A stretch of DNA of 64,000 nucleotides from GCA-2718815 sp963578105 (GCA_963578105.1 CAUZBP010000012.1:17832-81831), one strand, 5' to 3'; counted from the stretch's first letter, positions 44,560 to 54,240 are shown. A program made the numbers and translations. The notes: generated from the letters alone by a model not told the origin.

Positions 44560-45456
44560 AACTTTTTCCTCTCCTATAGACGTCCTTTTGCAAAGAATGG
44601 CTACTGAGCCACCAAGTCGTAACGAGATTCTCACTGAAAGAAATTGCAGATCGCTGCCAATTACCTCGAAACACACCGGTGGCGCAGTTCACGCGCAACC
44701 GGCGTACCAACTTTTGCGGTCGATGCTAACGAATCGACCTTGCTAGCCCTTGGTGCCTATTACTCGGTTCCACGGACGATTGCAGAAGACTTGAGACAGA
44801 ATTCAAGGAATCCTTACGCCTCGATCATTGAACGAAAACGTTGAAAAGATCTCGCTTCTCTGTATCAGACACCTCACCGCGAATGCAGTCTTGCCCGAAA
44901 TGTGTCTTCGATGAACCTGACTGGAAGATGATGTGCTTAAGTAAAGGGCTTCCAACCAATCCATCTTGATACCGTCAATTTGACGCTGCAAGCTAACTTG
45001 CAGCGCAGGGGCATCGTAGAAAAACCGTTTCTACGAAGCAAGTAGACTAACGATCTTTGACGCCTTCAAAGAGTCATTTTACGGCGGGAAGCGTCACCCC
45101 GTTGAATCGTACGCGCCACAACTTTCAGTGATTTACCAACTCGTCAAAGAACCCTAACGAAAGCGGCACTAAGAGGATAGGCGGTTGAATACTCTGTAAA
45201 TCACCAGCTGAAATTTGAGGGTGAAACCTTCATCACGACTGGGAATGCGGCTTGCCGCAACCTCGATTCGGACAATGGACAATGCGACCAACCACGCGTT
45301 GAGAGAGGGCTGTCGGCTGAGGTTCGGGTCCGTCACACCCGTAGCAACGTTCAACACGAGGCCGCCCCGTCGCGAGCCAGGCGCCAGACCAGTCAAGTTG
45401 ATTCGCCGGAAAGGAAATGTCCTCCCCCCGGTGCTGGTGGTCAGAGTGGCCACCCT
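44560..45456. other. About 900 bp without a firm gene, with two tandem hairpins
   Basis: Only short unrecognised frames occur; the longest, a 94-codon minus-strand frame at 45169-45453, overlaps an equally long plus-strand frame. Two perfect hairpins lie back to back at 44984-45036 (listed separately). The stretch also holds the promoter of the XRE gene. Confidence 0.35.
44984..45036. repeat. Two adjacent perfect hairpins
   Basis: CGCTGCAAG/CTTGCAGCG (44984-44992 and 44997-45005, loop CTAA) is followed after 8 bases by TCGTAGAAA/TTTCTACGA (45014-45022 and 45028-45036, loop AACCG). Each has 9 perfect pairs. No gene is adjacent; a structured RNA or a terminator remnant is possible. Confidence 0.6.
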
Positions 45457-45960
45457 TTAAATACAGGCTGCTTTTTCCTGTTCCAGCGCGTTGCTCCACT
45501 TTAGCAGGCGATGCATTAAAGTGGAGTTCATCGTCTCAGGTTCGTCGCATGCAGCCTGCATTGCCGGGGAAGAACAGTTGTCTGTCATCCTGAGTTCATC
45601 AGCCACGTCGGCTTGGTAAGCGAGTGGGTTTTCCTGAACCAAAACAGTTTCTGCGGTCGCATGCTCCATCCCTGTCTGCACCGCGGCACGGTTTCCGCGA
45701 CTGTCGTGATGACGAACAAATCGGACTTGTGGGTAAGTGCGTGTCAATTCGCAAGCGACTTCCTCTGTCCGGTCGGTCGAAGCGTCGTCAACCAGGATTA
45801 ATTCGAAACGGGCTGCAACGTCGGGGAGTACGTCCAGCATTTGCGACACTTCCTGCAGCAGGGTCGCTTGCGCATTTCTTACGGGCAGAATGACAGAAAT
45901 GGATTCTTTCACGAGCCGGTGATCCCCAGGTGTACGGGCTTCTGAATGCTTCTTCGGCAT
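45457..45960 (-). CDS. Short GT2-like glycosyltransferase, probably truncated or inactive
   Basis: A 167-residue protein from the ATG at 45960. The start of a GT-A family 2 domain is clear: SISVILPVRNA, LILVDDASTDRTEEVA and VRFVRHHDSRGNRAAVQTGMEHA. Where the DXD metal/sugar-nucleotide motif should stand, the sequence reads VLVQENPLAY, and the acceptor half is replaced by about 50 unrelated residues. Family members are normally 230 residues or more. It could be a decayed gene or a shortened non-catalytic paralogue. Confidence 0.6.
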   Translation of the reverse strand: MPKKHSEARTPGDHRLVKESISVILPVRNAQATLLQEVSQMLDVLPDVAARFELILVDDASTDRTEEVACELTRTYPQVRFVRHHDSRGNRAAVQTGMEHATAETVLVQENPLAYQADVADELRMTDNCSSPAMQAACDEPETMNSTLMHRLLKWSNALEQEKAACI

Positions 45961-46588
45961 GCTGGCTGGAGTCGCTGAAATCGACCGCTGCCGGATTCGG
46001 ATAGACAACTCGTGCAAACCGGGACGATCATTCGGTGTACACGTTTTCAAGAACACGGGTTGTAGTGGTACGTTCAGTTGTACGATACGTTGTTTTGTTT
46101 TTAACGGGTTTAAATCCCTACGATTTGCTCGACAAGCACGTCAGGGAACTTCGTGGTTTTCCTCAAAACTGGCGGCCGACGCTCCTGTGGGAGAAATTTG
46201 GTCATTGCTGTACCGTTTCATTCAAGTGAACTGTTGGAGGTGGAGACCGAGTTGAATACGCTGACGACCCTACACCGCGACCGCATTGATCCAGAAGATC
46301 TGTTCTATGAAGACGACGATTCGACAAATCGAACGGCTGAACAAGTGCGGAGAGTTCTTTGCAGGATTCAGCCAACATCGCCGATTTTCTGACCTGATCG
46401 GGGTAATCTTCGGCGAACCGTCCCAGCATGATAACCTGTCCTACATGGCAAAGCCGGCACGCGCTGGTGCCGCCTGTCGGTCATCGTAGGTTCTGCGAAT
46501 GTTGGGGAAAAGGTTGGCTAGGGTCAGCGGTTGCGGTATTGTAATGTGATCACCGGTCGCATCAATTCAAATTCATACTGTTTTTGCA
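45961..46588. other. Gap upstream of a truncated dapA-family gene
   Basis: About 630 bp with only short overlapping frames. The missing first 50 or so codons of the downstream DapA-family gene should lie here if the gene had simply been frameshifted, but no frame resembles them, and the gene's own frame is closed by TGA at 46547. Confidence 0.4.
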
Positions 46589-47344
46589 ATGGACGATGAC
46601 GAGTTCTTTTGCCTTGTCAGCGCGGTGCTGGACGAGGCAAGGTCTGCCGGGGTACCAGTACAAGTTTGCTGCTCCGCGCCCGACACACGCGGCTTTCTCC
46701 GTCGGGCCGAATATGCGGTTGAGGCCGGGGCCAGTGCGATCCAAGTGATCCTGCCCTACTACATCCAGCCTGATCTCGAAGAAGCTTTTGCCTTTGTCGA
46801 AACCGCTGCTCGTGCCTGCGGCGAGATTCCGCTGGTGCACTACAATACCGGACATGCGAAGCTGACGTTCCAGGCCAAAGACTACCGGTCCCTCAAGGAG
46901 CGGGTCCCGACGTTGATTGGAACCAAGCTGCCACGGGACGAGCCCTTGTGGATCAGCAATGTATGCCGGCTTGTTCCGGATGTAAGTCACTTTTGCGGCG
47001 AATATGCCTTCGCAGCAAATTTCGCAGGGGGCGTCAAAGGAATGTATTCCTGGTTAGCCGTGACCAACCCCCGCCTGACGATGCGCTGGTACGAAGCCTG
47101 CTCCAGTGGCGACTGGAACGAGGCCATCCGCATCCAGCAACTGGTCAACCGATTCAAACTTGAAGTCAAAACAGGGTGGAATGGCAAAAGTGAGGCCGCG
47201 ATCAACAAGGCCGATGCAGCGCTGAACCCGAACATTCACTGCGACTTGCGGGTTCGGGAACCCTATCGTAGTTGCATGCAGGAGGATCTCGATCGGGCTC
47301 GAAGCTGGGCCGAGCGGAATTTTCCGGAATTGCTCGAGCTATAG
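46589..47344 (+). CDS. DapA-family (dihydrodipicolinate synthase/N-acetylneuraminate lyase-like) protein, N-terminally truncated
   Basis: A 251-residue protein, about 50 short of the usual 290-310. The barrel is recognisable from strand 3 on: VPVQVCCSAPDTRGFLRRAEYAVEAGASAIQV in pieces, LPYYIQPDLEEAF, the catalytic Tyr in VHYNTG and the Schiff-base Lys in LIGTKLPRDE, then GEYAFAANFAGGVKGMYS. Missing are strands 1-2 with the GTTGE-type motif that binds the keto-acid carboxylate. An upstream in-frame stop at 46547 prevents extension. Probably inactive, or a product of deletion. The deacetylase gene follows 9 bp downstream. Confidence 0.75.
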   Translation: MDDDEFFCLVSAVLDEARSAGVPVQVCCSAPDTRGFLRRAEYAVEAGASAIQVILPYYIQPDLEEAFAFVETAARACGEIPLVHYNTGHAKLTFQAKDYRSLKERVPTLIGTKLPRDEPLWISNVCRLVPDVSHFCGEYAFAANFAGGVKGMYSWLAVTNPRLTMRWYEACSSGDWNEAIRIQQLVNRFKLEVKTGWNGKSEAAINKADAALNPNIHCDLRVREPYRSCMQEDLDRARSWAERNFPELLEL

Positions 47345-47353
47345 GATTTCTCC

Positions 47354-48088
47354 ATGGCAACCAAGCTGCCGATCCTGGTGTACCATCGTGTGCATACCGA
47401 CGACGAAATCACGGTAGAGGACGACCAGGGACGGATCGACCTCAGCCAGTTTCGGCGCCAGATGCGGTACATTGCCGATGCCGGCATCTCCGTAGTCACG
47501 CACCACCAGCTCGCAGACTGGCTGCTGGCAGGCGCTGATTTGCCAGCTCGTGTCCTGGCGATCGATTTTGATGACAATCGCCTCAACGTACTTGAGAACG
47601 CGTATCCGGTCCTTCGTGAATTCGGTTTCCATGCCACCGTCTTCGTGATTACGGACCTGGCAAGTGGTAAAGTTGTGTTTGGCCCACAGGACTACCCCGC
47701 CATGCAGTGGGACGAGTTGGCACGGTTGCGTGACGCTGGCTGGTGCATTGCCCCGCACACGCGACGGCACCTCTGGCTTGCCGGCCCCGAGCGTGCCCCT
47801 CGAGATGACAACGAAGCGTGGAACGAAATGGCGGAGTCGAAACGGGAGCTTGAGACACGACTCGGGATTGAATCGCCTTACTTTGCGTATCCCAACGGTA
47901 GCTGCAATGCCACGGTTACAGGAATGGCCCGCAAGCTGTTTCGAACCGCCAGGCTCTGGTACAAGGCAGTCGAAGGACCCTGGCCCGAGAATAGCCGAAA
48001 CACCGATCCTCACCAGCTACTGGGCATCAACATTGCGAAGGGTTTAAACTTCGACCAGTTTCGCCAGATCGTCGACGCTGCCGAATAA
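47354..48088 (+). CDS. Polysaccharide deacetylase (NodB-like) family protein
   Basis: A 244-residue carbohydrate esterase family 4 protein. It starts LPILVYHRVHTDDE; the catalytic/metal Asp motif is LAIDFDDN (normally TFDDG), the strand ATVFVITDLASG follows, and the metal His pair is IAPHTRRHLW. ESPYFAYPNGSCNATV matches the conserved FAYPxG segment. It removes N-acetyl or related groups from a glycan. No signal peptide, so a cytoplasmic precursor may be the substrate. It lies 9 bp after the DapA-family gene. Confidence 0.88.
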   Translation: MATKLPILVYHRVHTDDEITVEDDQGRIDLSQFRRQMRYIADAGISVVTHHQLADWLLAGADLPARVLAIDFDDNRLNVLENAYPVLREFGFHATVFVITDLASGKVVFGPQDYPAMQWDELARLRDAGWCIAPHTRRHLWLAGPERAPRDDNEAWNEMAESKRELETRLGIESPYFAYPNGSCNATVTGMARKLFRTARLWYKAVEGPWPENSRNTDPHQLLGINIAKGLNFDQFRQIVDAAE

Positions 48089-48322
48089 CGGGAACCTCCA
48101 CAGTCCGATTGTCTCAGGTCGTTTTGCATGGGAAAATTTTCTGCCATGAGCCATCGCACCGTCAATGAGCGATTGCACCGAGACAGTTTCACCGTCCTTG
48201 AGAATTTTATGCCAGATCTGACACCATGTGACTGGTCGGTTTTTCCTTTGAAGTTCCGCAAGTCCGATTCGTGAACTGATTCATCGGTTTCGAACTCCAG
48301 AAGAACATTCCCCAGCCAACCC

Positions 48323-49228
48323 CTAAGAGTCCGGAGCGGACTTCAAGTGGCCGACTCGTAAATACCGGACGAGGAGCCCGACAAGAATCAACGCAGCACC
48401 CCAAAGTGTCCACTTGGTGGGCGCCTGGTAGTTGACAGCCTGTCCCCAGGCCAGAAAGACCCACAGGGGCAAAAGAAAGGGTTCCAGAAGGGTAATGCAG
48501 GACGCTTCATGCCCCGGTAACGACCGCAGACCACGGCTGAACAAGACGTAGGGAATGCCCATTTGAAATACGCCAAAAGCAGCTAACATCAGGATTTGCG
48601 TACCGGTCACCTGCACCTCTGCCGAGAGTACCACAGGTGCCAACACAAGAGCGGTGGCAAACTGATTTAAGCTGACGAGCCAAAACGCGTCGTAATCTTT
48701 CAGACCACGGAGCGCAAGAACCACACCCGCGTAGCAAACGCCGGATGCCAATCCAAACCACACGCCTAAGGGCCGTTCTCCTCGCAATTCGAAAGCCAGG
48801 ATGACCCCGACTCCCGTCAGACAGAATGCAAGCATCAGGCCGTCCCGCAACTGCACCCGCTCACGTAACCAGATGACACCCCCCAAAAAGACCCACACGG
48901 GTGCGGTGTTTTGCAACCAGATTGCCACCGAGGCTTCGCTCAGCGACATGGAGCTCAGAAAAGTGACGTTCATCAAGGTAAAGCTGGTGACCATCGGGAT
49001 CAACATCCAGCTCCAACGCCGTTGACGAATGAATGGCAGAAGAATCAGGCCGGCAAATAGCGCACGCCAGAACGCAAGTAAAATCCCGCGCGTGTTGACA
49101 TCCCAGGCATCGAACGCTGGTGCCTTGGCGAAAAATCCCCCTGAACTCCACATCAAAGCAGCCACGAGGACGTAGAGCTGCCCGTGGAGCCTACTGATTT
49201 TTTGATCTTTGTCAGGAAACAATGCCAT
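48323..49228 (-). CDS. EamA/DMT family transporter
   Basis: A 301-residue membrane protein with ten hydrophobic segments in two EamA repeats: LYVLVAALMWSSGGFFAKAPA opens the first and VWFGLASGVCYAGVVLALRGL the second. SVAIWLQNTAPVWVFLGGVIWLRE and CITLLEPFLLPLWVFLAWG are the paired TM3-TM4 blocks. Such proteins export metabolites or amino acids; the substrate is unknown. It is convergent with the deacetylase gene; the 234 bp between them shows nothing notable. Confidence 0.92.
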   Translation of the reverse strand: MALFPDKDQKISRLHGQLYVLVAALMWSSGGFFAKAPAFDAWDVNTRGILLAFWRALFAGLILLPFIRQRRWSWMLIPMVTSFTLMNVTFLSSMSLSEASVAIWLQNTAPVWVFLGGVIWLRERVQLRDGLMLAFCLTGVGVILAFELRGERPLGVWFGLASGVCYAGVVLALRGLKDYDAFWLVSLNQFATALVLAPVVLSAEVQVTGTQILMLAAFGVFQMGIPYVLFSRGLRSLPGHEASCITLLEPFLLPLWVFLAWGQAVNYQAPTKWTLWGAALILVGLLVRYLRVGHLKSAPDS

Positions 49229-49604
49229 CCAACTGTTGTGCCAATTCCTCGCTCCTGCGCCTACCCGAGAAACGTTGACGATGTGAAATGAACAACGACT
49301 GAAATACTGCAGGGACTCACTTCACCGCATTGGCCATGAATGGTTTCCCCGTAGCTGATCGCAATCCGTCAGTGAAGTGGTGATGCGTTTTCCGCGCAGG
49401 GAAACCTTCGTCGCTTTTGACCGGGGCTGTTTATTAATCAACACCCTGTCTGTGATTCATCTTCCTGAGAAAGGGGTACCTGAACGTTTTCTTTTGAGCA
49501 ACAGTTTGAACATCACATGGCGCTTTCGGATCTCTTCACGAGGGTCGAATTTCGACACGTGACCCGCCGTTGACAAATTCCTTGTTTTCCTCCAGAGTGT
49601 TGCC
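49229..49604. other. Intergenic region between divergent DMT and oxidoreductase genes
   Basis: About 375 bp expected to hold both promoters. TTGACA occurs at 49570-49575 but is too close to the ATG at 49605 to be a normal -35 element. No further feature was recognised. Confidence 0.35.
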
Positions 49605-51251
49605 ATGGCTAGACAAGGGAGAACGGCTTACGACTGCATCGTGATTGGAGGCGGACACAATGGACTGGTTACTGCCGCCTACCTTGCCAAATCCGGTAAA
49701 TCGGTGTGCGTACTGGAACGCCGCCATGTGTTGGGCGGTTGTGCCACCACTGAAGAACTCTGGCCGGGCTACAAGGTTTCTGTCGGGGCCTACGTCATCA
49801 GCCTGCTCCTGCCGCAGATCATTCGTGATTTGCGTCTGAAACCGTACGGACTGAAAATTCTTCCGAGAAACCCTTCCTCTTTCACGCCCCTGTTAGATGG
49901 ACGTAGTCTCTTGCTGGGATGTGACGCACATGCCAATCAGGCGGAAATTGCCAAGTTTAGTCGGTCGGATGCGGAAGCCTACCCCCGCTATGAGTCGCTG
50001 CTGGAACGAATCGCCAAGGTACTCGAACCTGTCTTGGAACAATCTGCGCCTGACCCGCTACCACTGCCCAAAACATGGCGCAAGATCGGAATCGGAAAAA
50101 AGATGCGCGACGCCCGCAAACTTCTTAACGCCTACCAGGCGCTAAGTGGTCTGGGAGAAGACTTGCCACAGGCGTTGGAACTGCTGACTGGCGCCGCTCG
50201 CCCTATCCTGGAACGCTGGTTTGAGGCCGAGGTGTTGAGGGCGACACTGGCAACCGACGCGGTGATCGGATCGTTTGCGTCGATTTCGTCGCCGGGGACC
50301 GCTTATGTCCTGCTACACCACGTCATGGGTACCGCAGGCGGGGCACGAGGCGTCTGGGGTTACGTGCAGGGCGGAATGGGAGGACTGGCAGACGCACTGG
50401 AACATGCCTGCCATGATCTGCGTGTCGATATCCGCCGAGAAGCCGAAGTGAGCAGGATTGTCACGCGTCGGAATCAGACGGTGGGCGTACTTTTGGCCGA
50501 TGGCAGCCACCTGGATTGCAAAGTGGTAGCCTCCAGTGTCGATGCCCACCTGACCTTTGAAAAATTTATCGAAGCCCAAGAGCTTCCGCAGTACTTTCGC
50601 GATGCTGTCTCTCGCATTGACTACAGCTCGGCCTCGGCAAAAATCAATCTTGCCCTTGCCGAAACGCCTAATTTCAGCTGCGCCCCAAGCAATGAGATTG
50701 CCCCGCACCACGCTGGTACGATCCACATTTCACCGACGCTCGACTACATCGAACGGGCGTTTGATGATGCAAAATATGGTCGTCCCAGTAAAGAACCGGT
50801 ACTGGAAATCACACTACCCAGCAGCGTGGACCCTACACTTGCTCCCCCGGGACATCACGTGATGTCGATGTTTGTCCAGTTCGCACCGTATCAATTAGCC
50901 CAGGGTGGCTGGGACGACATAAAAGAGGACTTCGCGGATCGTTGCATCGCCCTCCTGGCGCGTTACGCTCCGAATGTGCCCGACGCGATCATCCATCGCC
51001 AGATTCTTACTCCACTTGATCTGGAGAGAACTTTTGGCCTGACAGGCGGAAACATCATGCAGGGTGCTATGGGACTCGACCAGCTCTACGTCCAGCGTCC
51101 GATTGCAGGCTGGGCAGATCACCGTACACCCATCAAAGGACTCTATCTGTGCGGCGCAGCCAGTCACCCCGGAGGTGGCGTCATGGGTGCTTGCGGCAAG
51201 AACGCGGCCGAAGAAATTTTACGTGATTACGGCAGTCGAGAAGCGTGGTAG
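49605..51251 (+). CDS. Phytoene-desaturase-like FAD oxidoreductase (PYROXD2 type)
   Basis: A 548-residue flavoprotein. The FAD dinucleotide fold is CIVIGGGHNGLVTAAYLAKSG at the N terminus in pieces, then VCVLERRHVLGGCATTEE. The C-terminal FAD-binding block is LYLCGAASHPGGGVMGACGKNAA. Length, GGHNGL and the HPGGGVMGACG ending match the PYROXD2 branch rather than carotenoid desaturases; no crt genes are nearby. The reaction is unknown. Confidence 0.92.
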   Translation: MARQGRTAYDCIVIGGGHNGLVTAAYLAKSGKSVCVLERRHVLGGCATTEELWPGYKVSVGAYVISLLLPQIIRDLRLKPYGLKILPRNPSSFTPLLDGRSLLLGCDAHANQAEIAKFSRSDAEAYPRYESLLERIAKVLEPVLEQSAPDPLPLPKTWRKIGIGKKMRDARKLLNAYQALSGLGEDLPQALELLTGAARPILERWFEAEVLRATLATDAVIGSFASISSPGTAYVLLHHVMGTAGGARGVWGYVQGGMGGLADALEHACHDLRVDIRREAEVSRIVTRRNQTVGVLLADGSHLDCKVVASSVDAHLTFEKFIEAQELPQYFRDAVSRIDYSSASAKINLALAETPNFSCAPSNEIAPHHAGTIHISPTLDYIERAFDDAKYGRPSKEPVLEITLPSSVDPTLAPPGHHVMSMFVQFAPYQLAQGGWDDIKEDFADRCIALLARYAPNVPDAIIHRQILTPLDLERTFGLTGGNIMQGAMGLDQLYVQRPIAGWADHRTPIKGLYLCGAASHPGGGVMGACGKNAAEEILRDYGSREAW

Positions 51252-51405
51252 GCTGACGGGATCCCTTGAGGGGACTCACCCACCAGTGCGTGTCGCCCGA
51301 AGTTCGCAGCAATTCGATGTGCGCCCCTTCTGAAACACGCGGGCCCAATGATCACAGATCCTCCAACCGAGTACTCATCCCCCCCACCGATTGGGACCTG
51401 ACCCT

Positions 51406-51981
51406 TCACTGACCGATCGCCTTGCGGTAGCAGAAGTCAAAAAGCAGTTGCCATTCCAAAGTTGCCACACCGCAAGCCAAATTTCCAGAGTCTGACTGCC
51501 CACTGGCAACTGCCTGACAAAGATCGACAAAGGCGAAGGGGTCCCAAACGGTCTGAGCAGCCAGGAATTGAGAATGCGAGTCGCTGGGGTTCTGCTGGGC
51601 CAACTGACGAGCCGATTCACACAACTGGACAAAAATTTCATGCTTTGGGACCTTACGGTACCAGTATTTGGAATTGGAATAATCTGGCTCGCGGCGGTGC
51701 ATGATGGCGTGCCAGTAGCTGCCGGTGGTGGTGTGGACCTGCTGGCTCAAAACGTGTGATTCATCCAGAAAGTCCTGAAACAGCCACAAGCCAGAGATGC
51801 AGCAACGCACCATGTCGAAATCTACGATGGTTTGCCGTCCAATCAGTGCTTCTGCATCCAGGTTCCCCAACGCCGCAGCCATGGATTGATTGGGCAAACC
51901 GGGTCCCAGGTCACACTGCCGATCCGGTTGACAGATTTGCTCCACGGATGGGCCATAACGACGAAAATCAAACGAGAACAT
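51406..51981 (-). CDS. Conserved hypothetical protein
   Basis: A 191-residue protein. Its core YWHAIMHRREPDYSNSKYWYRKVPKH is a pattern I recall from hypothetical proteins of planctomycetes and verrucomicrobia (H-x-I-M-H-R-R-E and S-N-x-K-Y-W-x-R), rich in His and aromatic residues and suggestive of a metal or ligand site. It is otherwise helical (LALQN-type and LFDFCYRKAIGQ end). No signal peptide. Convergent with the PYROXD2-like gene (about 155 bp). No function assigned. Confidence 0.75.
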   Translation of the reverse strand: MFSFDFRRYGPSVEQICQPDRQCDLGPGLPNQSMAAALGNLDAEALIGRQTIVDFDMVRCCISGLWLFQDFLDESHVLSQQVHTTTGSYWHAIMHRREPDYSNSKYWYRKVPKHEIFVQLCESARQLAQQNPSDSHSQFLAAQTVWDPFAFVDLCQAVASGQSDSGNLACGVATLEWQLLFDFCYRKAIGQ

Positions 51982-52274
51982 CGATCGGTTTCTCCCACTT
52001 CCGATTCATCCGTCGAGACGCCGAATGAAACAGGACTTGTTCTTGTCGAGCCGAATGAAGGATTTGACGGGTGAAAAGCGGACCGGCAGTAGCGAGGTCT
52101 CCACGACCGTGTTGGACCCTTGTCCTTCCGTCCCGGTTTTTCCACGAGCTTTCCCAAACTTAAACAACAAACAACAATTCTGTCCAGCATGAAAATGGCT
52201 ATTCTTCCCGGATAGAGGCTGCTAAACTGGGTCGCACTGTTTAACCGCACACACAACTCTTCGACCGAAATTCC

Positions 52275-53735
52275 ATGAGCCCCGACCCTCCCCCATCCGA
52301 ATCCAATCCGGACACTTCAAACCCCGCAGAACTGGCGAACTCGACTCCTGCCGAAAAACGTCCGATTAAGATCGGTTCCCAACGGAAACAAGCAGTCGAG
52401 GAAACACCGGCGAGCCCCGAGAAAGCTTCGCAGAAGGTGTCCTCCGTGGGTCCCTCGGACAAGCCGGCGCCCGTCCCTGCAGAGGAACTTGAATCTTATT
52501 TTCCTACTCCGGAGATCAAGCAGGTGACTCCTGATCTGGAAGATGAAATTGCCCAGGCATTGGGTGGCAAGAGCCTGGAGGACCTGATGGATGAAGGAAC
52601 TGGTGCAACTCGCACACCCGTCCTGGAACCCGAATCGCGTCTGTCGGCAAACGTGGTCAAAATACATCGCGAAGATGTCTTCTTTTCGCTGGGCGGGCGT
52701 GACGAAGGTGTTGTACCACTCAAGCATTTTGCCGAAGCTCCGGAAATTGGCAGCTCGGTGGAAGTCATTGTGGTCAGCCTGAATCAGCTGGAAAGCCTCT
52801 ACACACTAACGATACCTGGTGCGGCCATCGACGTGGGCGACTGGTCCGACCTTTCCGAGGGTATGGTCGTCGAGGTTCTGGTGACCGGTCATAACAAAGG
52901 TGGACTCGAGTGCGAAGTCAACCACCTGCGCGGGTTCATGCCCGCCAGCCAGATCTCGACCTTTCGAGTGGAGGACTTCGAACAGTTTGTCGGACAAAAG
53001 TTGCAGTGTGTTGTCACGGAAGCCAATCCCGAACGGCGCAATTTAGTCGTGAGCCAACGTGCAGTCCTGGAACGCGAACAGGAATCCTCCCGGAAGAAAT
53101 TGTTAGAGGAACTCGAAGTCGGCCAGATGCGAGAAGGCGTCGTGGCGCGACTGCAGGACTTTGGCGCCTTCGTCAACCTGGGAGGCGTCGACGGCCTGAT
53201 CCACATCAGCAAAATGAGCTGGGACCGTGTCAATCACCCCAGTGAGGTGCTAACCGAAGGCCAGACGATCCAGGTCAAGATCGACAAGATCGACAGCACC
53301 ACGGGCAAGATCGGGTTGTCGTACCGTGACACCACCACCAACCCGTGGGACGAGGTCGAAACAAAATTCTCGGTGGGATCGATTGTCACGGGTACGGTGA
53401 CTCGCGGGGCCGCTTTCGGCGCTTTTGTACGCCTGGCACCGGGAATCGAAGGCCTGATTCACATTTCCGAATTGGCTCACCACCGGGTACACAAGGTCGA
53501 CAGTGTGGTGGAGCAGGGGCAGGAGGTCGAAGTCAAGGTGTTGTCGGTCGATCGCTCCTCGCAACGCATTGGCCTGTCACTCAAGGCCCTGGCCAATCCG
53601 TTGTCATCTTCTTCAGCAGCTGATGAAGAATCCGAGGAAGATGCCCAGCCGTCTGCTGTGCCAAAATTTCAAGGTGAACTCAAAGGCGGTACGAACCAAT
53701 CCTCCGGGGGCGAGCAATTTGGACTGGATTGGTAG
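52275..53735 (+). CDS. S1-domain RNA-binding protein (RpsA-like paralogue, four S1 repeats)
   Basis: A 486-residue protein. The first 110 residues are a disordered Pro/Ser/Glu-rich region. Then come four S1/OB repeats: LSANVVKIHREDVFFSLGGRDEGVVPL, VVEVLVTGHNKGGLECEVNHLRGFMPAS, REGVVARLQDFGAFVNLGGVDGLIHIS and VTGTVTRGAAFGAFVRLAPGIEGLIHISE (each cited in part). The last two are the most canonical. It ends in an acidic/Ser tail. It is shorter than the true S1 gene at 62105 and probably binds RNA or ribosomes in an accessory role. Confidence 0.9.
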   Translation: MSPDPPPSESNPDTSNPAELANSTPAEKRPIKIGSQRKQAVEETPASPEKASQKVSSVGPSDKPAPVPAEELESYFPTPEIKQVTPDLEDEIAQALGGKSLEDLMDEGTGATRTPVLEPESRLSANVVKIHREDVFFSLGGRDEGVVPLKHFAEAPEIGSSVEVIVVSLNQLESLYTLTIPGAAIDVGDWSDLSEGMVVEVLVTGHNKGGLECEVNHLRGFMPASQISTFRVEDFEQFVGQKLQCVVTEANPERRNLVVSQRAVLEREQESSRKKLLEELEVGQMREGVVARLQDFGAFVNLGGVDGLIHISKMSWDRVNHPSEVLTEGQTIQVKIDKIDSTTGKIGLSYRDTTTNPWDEVETKFSVGSIVTGTVTRGAAFGAFVRLAPGIEGLIHISELAHHRVHKVDSVVEQGQEVEVKVLSVDRSSQRIGLSLKALANPLSSSSAADEESEEDAQPSAVPKFQGELKGGTNQSSGGEQFGLDW

Positions 53736-53835
53736 CCGGCAATCGTGATGGCACCGTCCGAAAGGCGAGGGCCCGGTTCACGCCAGAGGTTGGCTGCCGT
53801 CTCTATTTTAAGCATCCGTTCTGCCCGCTGCCTTT

Positions 53836-54240
53836 TCACTTCCTCAAATACCCGGCACTGGATTGGAAGTACTTCTGCCGCCGGCCTGCCGAAATTTCGA
53901 TGACTTCGTCTTGCTGCCGTTGCAAATCGGCCAGATTGGCCTGGCAAATTCGACAGCCAATCTTTTCCAAATGGAATTTAACATAGCTGTGATAGTCATC
54001 TGGCATCGCACCCAGCAGGTAGCTTCCCAACTGTTCGCGGTCCGGACAACTGAGGCGGGCACGACGCCAAATCTCGCCAACCGAATGGACCCCCGCATCG
54101 CGCTGCCCATTCAACACTGCTAACACCTCCAGCAACTTGGGGTCGTCGCGCAGGGCGTTCTCGATCTGTGCCATTTCTTCGGCAGCCAGATCTTCATCCA
54201 GATACGCCTCGAGTTCAGATTGAGTCAGACGTGGACGCAT
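53836..54240 (-). CDS. Putative Cys/His anti-sigma-like protein
   Basis: A 134-residue protein encoded downstream of an ECF sigma factor. The N-terminal half (LTQSELEAYLDEDLAAEEMAQIENAL, split) and the middle (CPDREQLGSYLLGAMPDDYHSYVKFHLEKIGCRIC, split) share the helical pattern of zinc-finger anti-sigma domains; the motif HLEKIGCRIC is H-x5-C-x2-C, close to the ZAS H-x3-C-x2-C. There is no transmembrane helix, so it would act in the cytoplasm. A partner role for the sigma factor is inferred from order and motif. Confidence 0.6.
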   Translation of the reverse strand: MRPRLTQSELEAYLDEDLAAEEMAQIENALRDDPKLLEVLAVLNGQRDAGVHSVGEIWRRARLSCPDREQLGSYLLGAMPDDYHSYVKFHLEKIGCRICQANLADLQRQQDEVIEISAGRRQKYFQSSAGYLRK

